From Sphingomicrobium clamense (GTDB lineage Bacteria > Pseudomonadota > Alphaproteobacteria > Sphingomonadales > Sphingomonadaceae): a DNA stretch of 64,000 bases. Of this stretch, positions 26,619 through 35,818 are shown one piece after another. The translations under genes were made by a program, and so were the position numbers. The stretch covers positions 418,001 through 482,000 of the forward strand of contig NZ_JAHVAH010000001.1 in NCBI RefSeq assembly GCF_019264355.1, written 5' to 3'. The notes below the pieces were generated by a model. That model was not told where the DNA came from, searched no databases, and saw only the letters and a program-made list of their open reading frames with translations. How positions within the stretch are numbered: the stretch's first letter is position 1; each line of letters starts with the position of its first letter.

Positions 26619-27034
26619 CAGCTGCCTTCGTTGGGCATCGAGGCCCAGGGCTCGGCGGGCTCGAGCGCGCCGTCCTTATTGAGCAGTTCGATCGATATGC
26701 CGTCGGGAGTCTTGACGAAGGCCATGCGCCCGTCGCGCGGCGGTCGGTTGATCGTCACGCCGTTCGCCTGGAGCGTCGCGCATGTCTCGTAGATATCGTC
26801 GACATGATAGGCGAGGTGGCCGAAATTGCGTCCGCCGCCGAAATCGTCGGGTTCGCCGTCCCAATTATGCGTTAGCTCGACCTCGGCGTCCTGCCCTGGC
26901 ACGCCGAGAAAGATCAGCGTGAAGCGTCCGGCCTCGCTCTCCTTGCGCCGGCGTTCTTCCAGCCCGAGCAGCTTGAAGAAGTCGACCGTCGCCTCTGGGT
27001 CGGTCACGCGGAGCATGGTGTGTAGATAGGTCAT
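26615..27034 (-). CDS. gloA: Lactoylglutathione lyase-like VOC protein (glyoxalase I)
   Basis: A 139-residue vicinal-oxygen-chelate protein with paired beta-alpha-beta-beta-beta units: YLHTMLRVTDPEATVDFFK at the start, VELTHNWDGEPDDFGGGRNF, GHLAYHVDDIYETC and FVKTPDGISIELL near the end. His, Glu, His and Glu positions of a glyoxalase I metal site can be recognised. Beside gloB, conversion of methylglyoxal-glutathione hemithioacetal is the natural role. Starts at the ATG at 27034 with ATGA coupling to the TPR gene. Confidence 0.88.
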   Translation of the reverse strand: MTYLHTMLRVTDPEATVDFFKLLGLEERRRKESEAGRFTLIFLGVPGQDAEVELTHNWDGEPDDFGGGRNFGHLAYHVDDIYETCATLQANGVTINRPPRDGRMAFVKTPDGISIELLNKDGALEPAEPWASMPNEGSW

Positions 27035-27723
27035 TGGGCCTCCGTCTCCATGCTCGCCAGCGCTTCGGCGGCGGCCGCGGCGCTGGGGTTGCCCGTGTGG
27101 GTCGCGGCCTCGGCGAATTTGGTGCGCGCCTCTGCCTCGTCGCCTTCCGCGATGGCGACGTGGCCGGCCAGCAGCAGTAGCTCGGGCGCGTCGTGCGCGA
27201 GTGCGAGACCAGTGTCGAGTGCGGCGCGGGCGCCGGCGAGATCGCCTGTATCCAGGAGGATCGTTCCTTTCATCCACCACAGGAAGGGGTCGGCCGCCGC
27301 ATAGGTTTCGGCGTCGGCAAGATGCTGCAGCGCGAGCTCGGCATTGTTCTGCGCCAGCGCGGCGCGGGCGCGGTCAATCCGGGCTAGGCCGCGCTGGAGC
27401 GGCGCAAGATAGAGATCGTATTCCAGCGCGCGGGCAATCGCGAGGTCCGCCTCGGCAGGGCGCTCGGCGGCGAGCCACATGTTTGCCGCGGCAAGCTCGA
27501 TCCGCGCCCGCTGTTCGCGCGCATCGCCAGCCAGCGGCGCGGCTTCCTCGAACGCGGTTGCGGCCTCGACATAGCGCTTCTGTTCCGACGCCACCGTCGC
27601 ACGGCACAGCGTGCTCTCGAGGCTGGCATCGGTACCGCAGGCGAGCAGCGCGCGGGGCGTATCGATCTTGGGACCCTGCACGTCCTGGAAGGCGAGGAGG
27701 GCGAGGACAAGGCTCAGGGACAT
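27031..27723 (-). CDS. Tetratricopeptide-repeat protein, probably exported
   Basis: A 230-residue, Ala-rich helical protein with TPR-like repeats: SEQKRYVEAATAFEEAAPLA, RPAEADLAIARALEYDLYLA, QNNAELALQHLADAETYAAA and GDLAGARAALDTGLALAHDA. The first residues, MSLSLVLALLAFQDVQ, look like a short signal or anchor. The ATG at 27723 overlaps the end of the upstream hydrolase gene by 10 bases. It probably scaffolds protein contacts; no partner is evident. Confidence 0.75.
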   Translation of the reverse strand: MSLSLVLALLAFQDVQGPKIDTPRALLACGTDASLESTLCRATVASEQKRYVEAATAFEEAAPLAGDAREQRARIELAAANMWLAAERPAEADLAIARALEYDLYLAPLQRGLARIDRARAALAQNNAELALQHLADAETYAAADPFLWWMKGTILLDTGDLAGARAALDTGLALAHDAPELLLLAGHVAIAEGDEAEARTKFAEAATHTGNPSAAAAAEALASMETEAQ

Positions 27724-28466
27724 TCTTCCACCAGTTCGTCGAGACTCTGAAGGATCGCCGCAATCTCGTGCGGTTCCGACAGGCGGTGTCCGCCATGCTT
27801 GATGAGTTTGAGCTGAACGTTGCCGCTCTTGAGCTGGGCCATGGCGCGCGCGGCGATGCTCCACGGAACGTCGGCATCCTCGTCGCCATGGACGAAGCGT
27901 GCGGGGCCGGTGAAGGGGATCGTCGCGCCCAGCAACTTGAGCTGTTCGCCCGCCTCCCAGAAGCCGCGATGCGTCACATAGGGTTCGGGGCCGTAGGGGT
28001 TGGGCTCCTCCAGCTTGCCGCTCTCGCGGATCGTCGCCTTTTGCTCCTCGGAAAAGCCCCAGTCGGTGAAGTCGGGCGCCGCGGCGATGCCGAGCAGGCC
28101 CGCGATGCGACCCGGGCGGTCAGCGGCGGCGTGGAGCGCGAGCCAGCCGCCCATCGAGCTGCCGATAACGATGATCGGGCCTGGGGCTGCCACATGGTCG
28201 ATCATGTGCAGCATATCCTCGCGCCAGGTCGCCAGCGTCCCGTCGGCGAAGTCGCCATCGGAGAGCCCCGTTCCCGAATAGTCGAAGCGCAGGCAGGCAA
28301 TGCCGTTACGCGCGGCATAATCGTCGATCGCGGTCGCCTTGCCTCCATCCATGTCGGAGGCATAGCCGGGCAGGAAGAGTAGCGTCGGCGCATGGCCGCT
28401 ACGATGCCGCACCGCGAGGCGGCGGCCGGAAACTTCGATATGCGAAACAGGAGGGGCGTCGGTCAT
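27714..28466 (-). CDS. Cytosolic alpha/beta hydrolase
   Basis: A 250-residue serine hydrolase without signal peptide. The oxyanion region is LLFLPGYASDMDGGKA, the nucleophile elbow is VIGSSMGGWLA, the acid is in VHGDEDADVP and the His in IKHGGHRLSEP. The pattern resembles ABHD10-type thioesterases and related alpha/beta hydrolases of alphaproteobacteria. The substrate is unknown. It heads the hydrolase-TPR-VOC-gloB run and follows the exported hydrolase after 33 bases. Confidence 0.85.
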   Translation of the reverse strand: MTDAPPVSHIEVSGRRLAVRHRSGHAPTLLFLPGYASDMDGGKATAIDDYAARNGIACLRFDYSGTGLSDGDFADGTLATWREDMLHMIDHVAAPGPIIVIGSSMGGWLALHAAADRPGRIAGLLGIAAAPDFTDWGFSEEQKATIRESGKLEEPNPYGPEPYVTHRGFWEAGEQLKLLGATIPFTGPARFVHGDEDADVPWSIAARAMAQLKSGNVQLKLIKHGGHRLSEPHEIAAILQSLDELVEECP

Positions 28467-28499
28467 GACACCCCTCCTATCGTGCGCCTTTAGGGCTGG

Positions 28500-29396
28500 C
28501 TAGTTTGCGAGGAATTCGGCGAGCTTTTCGTGGAAGAAAGCCGGCTGGTCGAACATGATGAAATGACGGCTGCCTTCGACCGGGATCAGCGTCACGGCGT
28601 CCGCCTCGCCATAGGCGGTGCCGTAGACCTCGGCGGCGCGCTCGGCGGGGAGCATGGGCGGATCGAACGGGTAGAACATGGCCGTCGGCACGCTAAGCTC
28701 GGCGACCCGGTCGCGCAGGTCGGTGGTCATGATCTCGTACATCAGCTGGCCGGTCACGCGGCGATCCGCGCTGGCAGCGTAGAGGTCCACCTTGCACTGG
28801 CCGGCGGGGTCCTTGCTCATCCCGCGCGCCTGCATCGAAGGCGCCTCGCAATCGGGTGCGGGCAACTCGGTCTCGGCATTCGCGACCATCATCTGGCGCA
28901 TCATCGCGGCTTGCGGCTCGGCCGTTTCGGCGGTCGCATTGGGGTTCATGATGACCGAGAAGAAGGGCAGCGAGTCCACGATGACGAGCTTGCCGATCGC
29001 TTCGGGATGGTCGAGCGCGAGAGTCAGGCCCGAAAAGCCGCCCATCGAATGGCCGACCAGCGTCGGAGCGTCGAGCGTGGCGGCATAGTCGGCGAGCTCG
29101 GCGACCAGATGCGGCAGGATGTCGCCCTCTCCGTTGGGGCCGGCGGGTGTGTCGCCGAACCCGGCGACCTCGACGAGGTGCAGGCGATAGTCGTCCTTGA
29201 GCAGCGCGACCGTGTCGTCCCACACGCTACGCGGGCTGGTGAGGCCTGGGACTAGGATGACGTCGGGCCCTTCGCCCACGACCTCGACCGAGAAGCGAGC
29301 GGTCTGTTCGGCGGCGACCGGGTCGGTCGCGGCGGCGGCAGGCAAGGGGAGGGCGGTAGCCGCCAGCGCGGCGGCAAAAAAGTTCAGCGATTTCAT
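28500..29396 (-). CDS. Exported alpha/beta hydrolase
   Basis: A 298-residue hydrolase with a Sec signal (MKSLNFFAAALAATALPLPA, predicted cut after AAA) and the fold elements VILVPGLTSPRSVWDD, LVGHSMGGFSGLTLAL (nucleophile Ser), and a C-terminal EGSRHFIMFDQP (His). Two cysteines in the cap (APDCEAP, GQCKVDLY) may form a disulfide in the periplasm. Only four bases separate it from the XRE-regulator gene, so it is likely the last gene of the XRE/membrane-protein module. Substrate unknown. Confidence 0.85.
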   Translation of the reverse strand: MKSLNFFAAALAATALPLPAAAATDPVAAEQTARFSVEVVGEGPDVILVPGLTSPRSVWDDTVALLKDDYRLHLVEVAGFGDTPAGPNGEGDILPHLVAELADYAATLDAPTLVGHSMGGFSGLTLALDHPEAIGKLVIVDSLPFFSVIMNPNATAETAEPQAAMMRQMMVANAETELPAPDCEAPSMQARGMSKDPAGQCKVDLYAASADRRVTGQLMYEIMTTDLRDRVAELSVPTAMFYPFDPPMLPAERAAEVYGTAYGEADAVTLIPVEGSRHFIMFDQPAFFHEKLAEFLAN

Positions 29397-29400
29397 GACA

Positions 29401-29595
29401 TTATCCTTTCGGGTCGAAAATTTCTTCGATGGTGAGGCCGAACAGTTCGGCGATCGTAAAGGCGAGGGGGAGCGAGGGGTCGTACTTGCCGGTCTCGATG
29501 GCGTTCACGCTCTGGCGCGACACTTCGAGGCGCTCGGCAAGGTCCGACTGGCTCCAGTCGCGCTCGGCGCGCAGGACCTTGAGCCGGTTCTTCAC
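29401..29595 (-). CDS. Short XRE-family transcriptional regulator
   Basis: A 64-residue protein consisting almost only of a Cro/CI-type helix-turn-helix: MKNRLKVLRAERDWSQSDLA, then ERLEVSRQSVNAIETGKYDP and AELFGLTIEEIF. The GTG at 29595 is used because GTGA overlaps the stop of the membrane-protein gene; the longer frame reads antisense-like into that gene. Regulators of this size commonly sit beside a membrane protein whose level they control. A compound dyad at 30402-30451 is the likely target. Confidence 0.88.
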   Translation of the reverse strand: MKNRLKVLRAERDWSQSDLAERLEVSRQSVNAIETGKYDPSLPLAFTIAELFGLTIEEIFDPKG

Positions 29596-30209
29596 ATCGA
29601 GTCTCCAGCGGTGCCGTAGGTGATCTTGTTGGCGATCCCGCCGACGCCCAGTCCGAAGAACCAGAGGATCGGCCACCAGTAAGCATCGATATGCGGCACC
29701 TGCTCGAAATTCTCGAGAAAGCCCCAGACCGAGGCGGCCGAGAGCGAGATGGCGGTCGCGATCAGCGACTGGCGGATGTTGAGCATCCGGATGAATTCGT
29801 CCTTCACCTCGAGGATGAAGCGCCCGATGGCCCAGAAATAGCCGACCACGGCGAGACCCGGGACGATCGCGATGATCATCGACAGCGGGGTGATGGGATC
29901 GCCCTCGTCGATCAGCATGACCGCGGCGATCAACGACCCGACATAGGTCAGGCTGACGATCAACATGCGTTTCAGGTAATTGCGCGTCGGGCTACCGACC
30001 GCGCCCTGTGTCCCCGCATTGGCCATGGCGTTGAGCCCGGCCTTGACGATGAAGACCATCGGCGAGGCCATGATCAGGTTGGCAACCAGCGGATCCTTGA
30101 TGTCGGACAGGTTGAGCGCGACCCCGGCCGCGATGATCGCGACGAAGAAGGCACCGAACCAGGGCAGGACGGGCTTGCGCGGCGATTTCGATACGGTCTC
30201 GTTGGTCAT
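29592..30209 (-). CDS. Multi-pass membrane protein paired with XRE regulator
   Basis: A 205-residue protein with about five to six hydrophobic helices (for example WFGAFFVAIIAAGVAL, MLIVSLTYVGSLIAAVML, MIIAIVPGLAVVGYFWAIG and WWPILWFFGLGVGGIA) and a basic N-terminus. The loop GRFILEVKDEFIRMLNIRQS resembles membrane partners of small XRE regulators (DUF2178-like). It may be an integral inner-membrane sensor or transporter; no catalytic motif was seen. The stop overlaps the regulator's GTG. Confidence 0.75.
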   Translation of the reverse strand: MTNETVSKSPRKPVLPWFGAFFVAIIAAGVALNLSDIKDPLVANLIMASPMVFIVKAGLNAMANAGTQGAVGSPTRNYLKRMLIVSLTYVGSLIAAVMLIDEGDPITPLSMIIAIVPGLAVVGYFWAIGRFILEVKDEFIRMLNIRQSLIATAISLSAASVWGFLENFEQVPHIDAYWWPILWFFGLGVGGIANKITYGTAGDSM

Positions 30210-30211
30210 GA

Positions 30212-30379
30212 TCAGCAGCTCCCGCAGCGGGCGCTGCGCTTGCTCGTGGCGAAGAAGGCGGCGAGCATCGCCCCGATCAGCAGCATCGCGCCCGTGTCGT
30301 TCATGCCGCTCTGCTTGGCGACGTAGGCGGCGACGATGGTGATCGCGGCCCAGCTCAGGCCCTTAATCGTGCAGTTCAT
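30212..30379 (-). CDS. Unknown 55-residue membrane peptide with Cys-rich tail
   Basis: A gene too short for normal ORF calling: MNCTIKGLSWAAITIVAAYV starts a first hydrophobic stretch, a second is MLLIGAMLAAFFATS, and the tail is KRSARCGSC. Stop 30212-30214 lies two bases from the membrane-protein start at 30209. AAGGGAG precedes the ATG at 30379 by 9 bases. It is the first gene of the module behind the 50-bp dyad. The CxxC tail could bind metal or form a disulfide. No family recognised. Confidence 0.7.
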   Translation of the reverse strand: MNCTIKGLSWAAITIVAAYVAKQSGMNDTGAMLLIGAMLAAFFATSKRSARCGSC

Positions 30380-30401
30380 CAGTCAAACTCCCTTTTCAAT
30401 A

Positions 30402-30451
30402 TGTAAAGCGTATTTGACACACGATGAGCTCAATGTCAAGCGCCCTTTACA
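30402..30451. promoter_or_regulatory. Compound 50-bp dyad before the XRE module (and thrS)
   Basis: Two nested inverted repeats share one centre (between 30426 and 30427): outer TGTAAAG (30402-30408) with CTTTACA (30445-30451), and inner TTGACA (30414-30419) with TGTCAA (30434-30439). The inner arms also read as -35 boxes in both directions; on the minus strand TTGACA-N17-CAAATA could be a promoter for the module. The design fits a dimer-of-dimers XRE operator between the divergent module and thrS. Confidence 0.6.
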
Positions 30452-30519
30452 AAGTGGAAAGCGTGCTTGAATTGTCCTTTTGGTTGAACGGGTTGCTGCA
30501 CTGCACTAGGTGGGATGCC

Positions 30520-32547
30520 ATGACCGAGATGGTGAAGATCGAACTGCCCGACGGCAGCGTGAAGGAAATGCCCGAGGGCGCGACCCCCTATGACGTCGCC
30601 GCCGATATCGGGCCGGGGCTGGCGAAAGCAGCGATGGCGGCGCGCGTCGATGGCGAGGTGCGCGACCTGAAGCGGCCGTTCGAGGGCGATGCCAAGCTGG
30701 CGCTGATTACCAAACGCGACGAGGCGGACGCTCTCGAACTGGTACGCCACGATTTCGCGCACGTGCTGGCCGAAGCGGTCCAGAACATGTTCCCGGGCAC
30801 GCAGATCACTTTCGGCCCCGCGACCGACGACGGTTTCTATTACGATTTCGCACCCGCCCCCGGCCGCGGCATGTTCACCGAGGAGGACCTGCCCGCCATC
30901 GAGGAGGAGATGCGCCGCATCATCGCTGCCGACAAGCCGCTGGTCCGCGAAGTTTGGGACCGCGAGAAGGTGCGCCAGTTCTTCATCGACCATGGCGAGG
31001 CGTTCAAGGCCGAGTGGGTTATGGAGCTGCCCGCCGACGAACCGATCACCATGTACAAGACGGGCGAGGGCGAGGCCGACTGGATCGACCTGTGCCGTGG
31101 CCCGCACTTGCCCTCGACCGGCTATCTCGATCCCAAGGCGTTCAAGCTGACCCGCGTGTCGGGCGCTTACTGGCGCGGCGACCAGTCCAACCCGATGCTC
31201 AGCCGCATCTACGGGACCGCCTGGCTCGACCGCAAGCAGCTCAAGCAGCATCTCGTCCGCCTCGAGGAAGCGGCCAAGCGCGACCATCGGAAGCTGGGCG
31301 CGGAGATGAACCTGTTTCACCTGCAGCAGGAAGCGCACGGCTCGGTCTTCTGGCACCCGCAAGGCTACAAGGTCTGGCGCGAGCTCGAGGCCTATATGCG
31401 CCGCGCGATCGACGAGGGTGGCTATAACGAGATCAAGACGCCGCAGCTGATGGACGTGAAGCAGTGGACCCAGTCGGGTCACTGGGGAAAATATGCCGAG
31501 AACATGTTCGCGGTCCCCGACATCGTCCCCAATGTGGAGAGCGAGGAAGAAGCCGCGTCCCCGAGCGTCGCCGACGATGCCGACTGGATGGCGATCAAGC
31601 CGATGAACTGCCCGGCCCACGTGCTGGTTTTCAAGCAGGGCATCACCTCATATCGCGAGCTGCCGATCCGGCTCTACGAGAATGGCTGCTGCCACCGCAA
31701 CGAGCCGCACGGCGCGCTCCACGGCTTGATGCGCGTGCGCCAGTTCACGCAGGACGACGCGCACATCTTCTGCACCGAAGAGCAGGTCGTGGAAGAAATC
31801 CACAAATTCTGCCGCCTCGCCGACAGCATCTACAAGGATTTCGGCTACACCTATCACGTGAAGCTCGCGACCCGGCCCGAGAAACGGTTCGGCACCGACG
31901 CAATGTGGGACAAGGCCGAGCAGGAAATGCGCGACGCGGTGAAGGCCGCGGGCATGGATAATGACGATTATGGCTGGGAAGAGCTGGAGGGCGAAGGCGC
32001 CTTCTATGCGCCCAAGCTGGAATGGCATTTGACCGATGCGATCGGCCGCACCTGGCAGGTCGGCACCATCCAGTCGGACCGCGTGCTGCCCGAGCGTCTC
32101 GATGCGTCCTATATCGGTGAGGATGGCGAGCGGCACCGCCCCGTCATGCTCCACCGCGCGATCTTCGGTTCGTACGAGCGCTTCATCGGCATGCTGATCG
32201 AACATTATGCTGGCAAGATGCCGCTCTGGCTTGCCCCGACGCAGGCGGTGGTCGCGACCATCGTCTCGGACGCCGACGACTATGCCAATGACGTGCTGGC
32301 CAAGCTGAACGCCGCGGGCTTCCGCGCCGAGGCCGATCTTCGCAACGAGAAGATCAACTACAAGGTGCGCGAGCATTCGCTGGCCAAGGTCCCGCTGCTG
32401 CTCGTCGTCGGCAAGCGCGAGGCCGAGGAAGGCACCGTGGCGCTCCGCCGTCTCGGATCGGACGAGCATCAGAAGGTGATGAAGCTCGACGAGCTGCTGG
32501 CCATGATGCGCGAGGAGGCGACGCCGCCCGACCTTCGCCAAGGGTAA
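30520..32547 (+). CDS. thrS: Threonyl-tRNA synthetase
   Basis: A 675-residue class II synthetase with the full architecture: N-terminal TGS domain ([19 protein letters not shown]), the editing domain with [13 protein letters not shown] and the C-x4-H-type zinc region [11 protein letters not shown], then the catalytic core with [25 protein letters not shown] and [13 protein letters not shown], and an anticodon-binding domain. A short acidic insert ([19 protein letters not shown]) lies in the core near residue 340. I use the ATG at 30520; an open frame from 30424 overlaps the regulatory dyad. AGGTGGG precedes the ATG. Confidence 0.97.
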   Translation: MTEMVKIELPDGSVKEMPEGATPYDVAADIGPGLAKAAMAARVDGEVRDLKRPFEGDAKLALITKRDEADALELVRHDFAHVLAEAVQNMFPGTQITFGPATDDGFYYDFAPAPGRGMFTEEDLPAIEEEMRRIIAADKPLVREVWDREKVRQFFIDHGEAFKAEWVMELPADEPITMYKTGEGEADWIDLCRGPHLPSTGYLDPKAFKLTRVSGAYWRGDQSNPMLSRIYGTAWLDRKQLKQHLVRLEEAAKRDHRKLGAEMNLFHLQQEAHGSVFWHPQGYKVWRELEAYMRRAIDEGGYNEIKTPQLMDVKQWTQSGHWGKYAENMFAVPDIVPNVESEEEAASPSVADDADWMAIKPMNCPAHVLVFKQGITSYRELPIRLYENGCCHRNEPHGALHGLMRVRQFTQDDAHIFCTEEQVVEEIHKFCRLADSIYKDFGYTYHVKLATRPEKRFGTDAMWDKAEQEMRDAVKAAGMDNDDYGWEELEGEGAFYAPKLEWHLTDAIGRTWQVGTIQSDRVLPERLDASYIGEDGERHRPVMLHRAIFGSYERFIGMLIEHYAGKMPLWLAPTQAVVATIVSDADDYANDVLAKLNAAGFRAEADLRNEKINYKVREHSLAKVPLLLVVGKREAEEGTVALRRLGSDEHQKVMKLDELLAMMREEATPPDLRQG

Positions 32548-32555
32548 GCGCCGCG

Positions 32556-32563
32556 TTAACCAT
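32556..32563 (+). promoter_or_regulatory. TTAACCAT half-site upstream of the chemotaxis receptor gene
   Basis: GTTAACCATTTT at 32555-32566 repeats the 12 bases found upstream of the receiver-protein gene (6192-6203). It lies in the 118-base gap after thrS, 103 bases before the mcp start. TTAACCAT resembles CtrA half-sites, and CtrA controls motility genes in many alphaproteobacteria; the link is an inference. Confidence 0.3.
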
Positions 32564-32665
32564 TTTTTTGCACCCCGTACCCTAAGCCGGTGGCAGATTC
32601 GGGGGGAAGGTGCGTGCCTGAAGGCATGTGCAAGCCCCTGTTGTGCCGGAACCTACGGGGAAAAC

Positions 32666-34861
32666 ATGCTGCGTCAGATCAAACAGGCTTACGGACAGGC
32701 CCACCTCACTCTCAGCCGCGTCAGCCGGGGCGAATTCTCGCTCACCCGCGCGGTGGTCATCACCATCGTCATCATGGGGCTGTTCATCGTCGGGCTTGCC
32801 GGCGGAAACCTGTTCGATGCACTCGACCAGCGTAAACAGGCCGAGCAGGTCGAATATGCCGATCGCCTCTCGACCGAGATCGTCGAGGCGGGCGAGGCGT
32901 GGGCGGCGAGCAGCGGCCTCACTTACATGCTCCTCAACAATCCACGCAAAGCCAACGATGCGACGCTCAAGCAGATGCTCGGGCGCGAAGCCGACGGTGA
33001 CCGCTACATGGAAGCCGCGCTGCGCCGCGTCGATCGCGACAGCGTCTCGGGCCGTGCGCTGATCCAGAATTATCACGACAGTGCCGCGGCCTATGAGGAC
33101 CTCCGCGCCGAAGCGCGCCAGGCGGTCACCGCCGACTATGACGACCGCCGCGAAGGGCTTGCGCAGGAATATCTGATTGCCGCGACCGCGCGCATCATGG
33201 CGGCGCAGGAACTCCGCCTCGCGCTGACGCCCGATGCCGCCACCGCCGAGGCGGCGACCTTGCTCCGCCTCAAGCAGCTGACCTGGTCGATGTCCGAATT
33301 TGCCGGGCGCGAGCGTGCGCTGATCGCCGGCAAGATCGCGGCCAACGAATATATCGACCCGGCGACCCGCGCTCGCGTGATCGAAAATCGCGGCCGCGTG
33401 GTCGAGGCTTGGGACCATGTCCGCGGTCTCGTCGAACATTCGATGCCCGACCCGCGCCTGGTCGAGGCAATGCGCGATGCGCAGCAGGAATTCTTCGTCG
33501 ATTTCGATCGCACGCGCGGGGCCGTCTATGGCGCCAGCGATGCCGGTGTCGCCTATCCGATCGGCTCGACCGCCTGGTTCGAAGCCTCGACCGAGGCGAT
33601 CGATGCGCTGCTCGACATTACCGAGGCGGGCGAAGCGGTTGCGGGCGACCTGGTCGCCGCACAGCTCCGCGAAGCCAACAAACAGCTCTTCATCGACAGT
33701 CTGCTGCTCCTTCTCTGCTTCACGGCCGTGGCGGGGCTGGTCTGGGTCGCCATCCGCGAGATTGCCGGGCCGATGGCGACGCTTGATGGGGCCACGCGTC
33801 GCATTCTCGACGGTCGCTATGATGCGCAGCTGCCTTACAATGCCCGCGCGCTCGAGATCCGCCAGCTTGCCGAGACGCTCGGTGAATTCCAGTCGGCGGC
33901 CGAGGCGCGCAAGGCTGCCGAACGCGAAGCTGCCGAGGCGCAGGAAGCGCGCCAGGTCGAACGCCGCGAGCGCCTCGAAATGGAAAAGGCCGCGCTCGAA
34001 GAACGCGAAGAGCGCGCCGAAAAGATGTCGCAGACGGTCGAGGCCTTCAGCCGCCAGATGCACGAGGCGGTCAGCGCGCTCGCCGCGGCTGCCGACGAAC
34101 TCAACGCCACTTCCGACCTGATGGTCGACAGCTTGTCCACCACGACCGGCGATCTCAGCGCCGTGACGCAGGAAACGGGCGAAGCGTCGGCCAACGTCAA
34201 CGCCGCCGCCGCTGCCGCCGCGCAGATCCGCCAGGCCATTCGCGACATCGCCGCGCGGATCGAGGAACAGCGCGGGGCGACCGGCGCTGCCGCCAACCGC
34301 TCGAGCTCGACCGCCGGCGAAGTGAAACGACTCTCGGGCGCGACCGAAGCGGTCGGGCAGATGGTCGAGATCATCGACGACGTCGCCAAGAAGACCGGTC
34401 TTCTCGCGCTCAACGCCACGATCGAGGCCGCCCGCGCGGGTGAGGCGGGCCGCGGCTTCGCGGTCGTCGCCGGCGAGGTCCAGACCCTGTCCCAGCAAAC
34501 CGGCGAAGCGACCGCGCGCGCCGGCTCCAGCGTGGGCGAAATGGTCAATGCCATCCAGCAGTCCGTCTCCGGCTTCGAGGAGGTCAACGAGGCGATCCAA
34601 CTCGTCAGCCAGGCCGCGACTGCGATCGCGGCCTCGATCCGGCAGCAGTCGACCGCGGCAGAAGAGCTGTCGGGCGGAGTCGAAAGCGCCGCCGGCGTCG
34701 CCGCCCGCGTCGCCGAACGCGCGCAGAGCGTCGAGAAGGGCGCGGGCGCTGCCATGGCCGCCGCCAGCCAGGTGAAGGGCGCCTCGGGCGAACTCTCCCG
34801 CCTCGCCGAAGCCGTCCGCCACGACGTCGAACGCTTCATCGCCGAAGTGAAGGCGGCGTAG
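32666..34861 (+). CDS. Methyl-accepting chemotaxis protein
   Basis: A 731-residue transmembrane receptor. Membrane helix 1 is near residues 28-48 ([18 protein letters not shown]), a helical periplasmic sensor domain follows, helix 2 is near 345-367 ([18 protein letters not shown]), then HAMP, a charged coiled coil ([20 protein letters not shown]) and the cytoplasmic signalling tip [20 protein letters not shown]. The tip sequence has TG instead of the common QTN. The C-terminus EVKAA has no clear CheR pentapeptide tether. It separates thrS from infC, which are often adjacent. No other chemotaxis gene is in this window. Confidence 0.94.
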   Translation: MLRQIKQAYGQAHLTLSRVSRGEFSLTRAVVITIVIMGLFIVGLAGGNLFDALDQRKQAEQVEYADRLSTEIVEAGEAWAASSGLTYMLLNNPRKANDATLKQMLGREADGDRYMEAALRRVDRDSVSGRALIQNYHDSAAAYEDLRAEARQAVTADYDDRREGLAQEYLIAATARIMAAQELRLALTPDAATAEAATLLRLKQLTWSMSEFAGRERALIAGKIAANEYIDPATRARVIENRGRVVEAWDHVRGLVEHSMPDPRLVEAMRDAQQEFFVDFDRTRGAVYGASDAGVAYPIGSTAWFEASTEAIDALLDITEAGEAVAGDLVAAQLREANKQLFIDSLLLLLCFTAVAGLVWVAIREIAGPMATLDGATRRILDGRYDAQLPYNARALEIRQLAETLGEFQSAAEARKAAEREAAEAQEARQVERRERLEMEKAALEEREERAEKMSQTVEAFSRQMHEAVSALAAAADELNATSDLMVDSLSTTTGDLSAVTQETGEASANVNAAAAAAAQIRQAIRDIAARIEEQRGATGAAANRSSSTAGEVKRLSGATEAVGQMVEIIDDVAKKTGLLALNATIEAARAGEAGRGFAVVAGEVQTLSQQTGEATARAGSSVGEMVNAIQQSVSGFEEVNEAIQLVSQAATAIAASIRQQSTAAEELSGGVESAAGVAARVAERAQSVEKGAGAAMAAASQVKGASGELSRLAEAVRHDVERFIAEVKAA

Positions 34862-34886
34862 GACCGCACATCAATTCACCGGACGA

Positions 34887-34919
34887 GCCACTGGGGTACG
34901 ACTGGTCGTGCCACTGGGG
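34887..34919. repeat. Direct repeat with small dyad in the infC leader
   Basis: GCCACTGGGG occurs at 34887-34896 and 34910-34919, 23 bases apart, around a small dyad ACGAC-TG-GTCGT (34898-34909). It lies between mcp and infC with no T-run, so it is not a terminator; a leader structure is possible. Confidence 0.35.
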
Positions 34920-35011
34920 CTTTCCTTCGCGCTTCCTCTTCCAATTTGCCGCGACAATCCCTACGTCGTGGCCAGCAACCGAATCCGGTAACGATATTAG
35001 GAGAATCGACG

Positions 35012-35557
35012 ATAAGACCGCCCCGCACGCGACGCCCCATGTCGCCCCCGCCGCTCCAAGGCCCCCGCTACGACAAGTTCATCCAGGCACAGAAGGTGCG
35101 GGTGATCGATGAAAATGGCGACAATCTCGGCGTGATGTTCACCCGCGAAGCGATGGAGCAGGCCAACGATATCGGTCTCAATCTCGTCGAAATTTCCCCC
35201 AACGCCGACCCGCCCGTCGCCAAATTCCTCGATATCGGCCGTCACAAATACGAAGCGCAGAAGAAGGCGAATGCCAAGCGCAAGGCCCAGAAGACGCAGG
35301 AGATCAAAGAGATCAAGATGCGTCCCAATATCGACGATCACGATTATCAGGTGAAGATGAAGAAGGTCGTCGAGTTCATCGAGAAGGGCGACAAGGTCAA
35401 ACTCACCATCCGCTTCCGCGGTCGCGAAATGGCGCACAACCAGCTGGGCATGGCCGTGCTCAATCGGGTGGAGGAAGATACGGCCGAGATCGCAAAGGTC
35501 GAGCAGCGTCCGCGCATGGAAGGCCGGCAGATGCTGATGGTGGTCGCACCCAAATAA
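35012..35557 (+). CDS. infC: Translation initiation factor IF-3
   Basis: Binds the 30S subunit, checks start-codon pairing and prevents premature 50S joining. The N-domain has KFIQAQKVRVIDENGDNLGV and LVEISPNADPPVAKFLDIG; a lysine-rich linker (YEAQKKANAKRKAQKTQ) leads to the C-domain IKEIKMRPNIDDHDYQVKM and ends MEGRQMLMVVAPK. AGGAG at 34999-35003 points to a start near 35009-35014, where the in-frame codons are ACG ATA AGA; I take ATA at 35012 (181 aa). The first ATG (35039) is 35 bases from AGGAG and drops the RPPRTRRP head. Non-AUG starts are a known trait of infC autoregulation. Confidence 0.9.
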   Translation: MRPPRTRRPMSPPPLQGPRYDKFIQAQKVRVIDENGDNLGVMFTREAMEQANDIGLNLVEISPNADPPVAKFLDIGRHKYEAQKKANAKRKAQKTQEIKEIKMRPNIDDHDYQVKMKKVVEFIEKGDKVKLTIRFRGREMAHNQLGMAVLNRVEEDTAEIAKVEQRPRMEGRQMLMVVAPK

Positions 35558-35583
35558 GCGACTGCAAGTCCTCGCTAACGTTG

Positions 35584-35616
35584 AACGCCCGCCCGGCTAG
35601 TCCCGGCGGGCGTTTT
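35584..35616 (+). terminator. Rho-independent terminator after infC
   Basis: Ten-base perfect stem AACGCCCGCC (35584-35593) / GGCGGGCGTT (35605-35614), 11-base loop, followed by TTTTA. It closes the infC transcript before the TonB-receptor promoter region. Confidence 0.85.
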
Positions 35617-35654
35617 ACTTTGCACACAGCACAGATCAGTTTTGACTAAAGACT

Positions 35655-35686
35655 TATTGTGCAATGCAAAAGTATTGTGCAGCGCA
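35655..35686. promoter_or_regulatory. Tandem TATTGTGCA motif upstream of the TonB receptor
   Basis: TATTGTGCAATGCA (35655-35668) and TATTGTGCAGCGCA (35673-35686) match at 12 of 14 positions with an 18-base period, 130-160 bases before the receptor start. The 200-base region 35617-35818 holds this repeat and otherwise no clear promoter boxes. Confidence 0.4.
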
Positions 35687-35818
35687 TGATGTTGCCGAAG
35701 TGCCGCACAAGACTGGAATTTACACTGGAGTCAGCACTGCTTTTTCTTTGCAACGCCGTATCGCTCGCCTAAGGCGGAGGGCAGCAATTTCGCATTTTTG
35801 CATTCAGGGGAGACAGTG

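Noticed and set aside
30424..30519. Extended thrS start
   Set aside because: It would run through the operator-like dyad and adds residues without TGS similarity; ATG 30520 matches the family.
32582..34822. 746-codon open frame opposite the chemotaxis receptor
   Set aside because: Antisense shadow with low-complexity Gly/Arg sequence; the plus-strand gene has clear domains.
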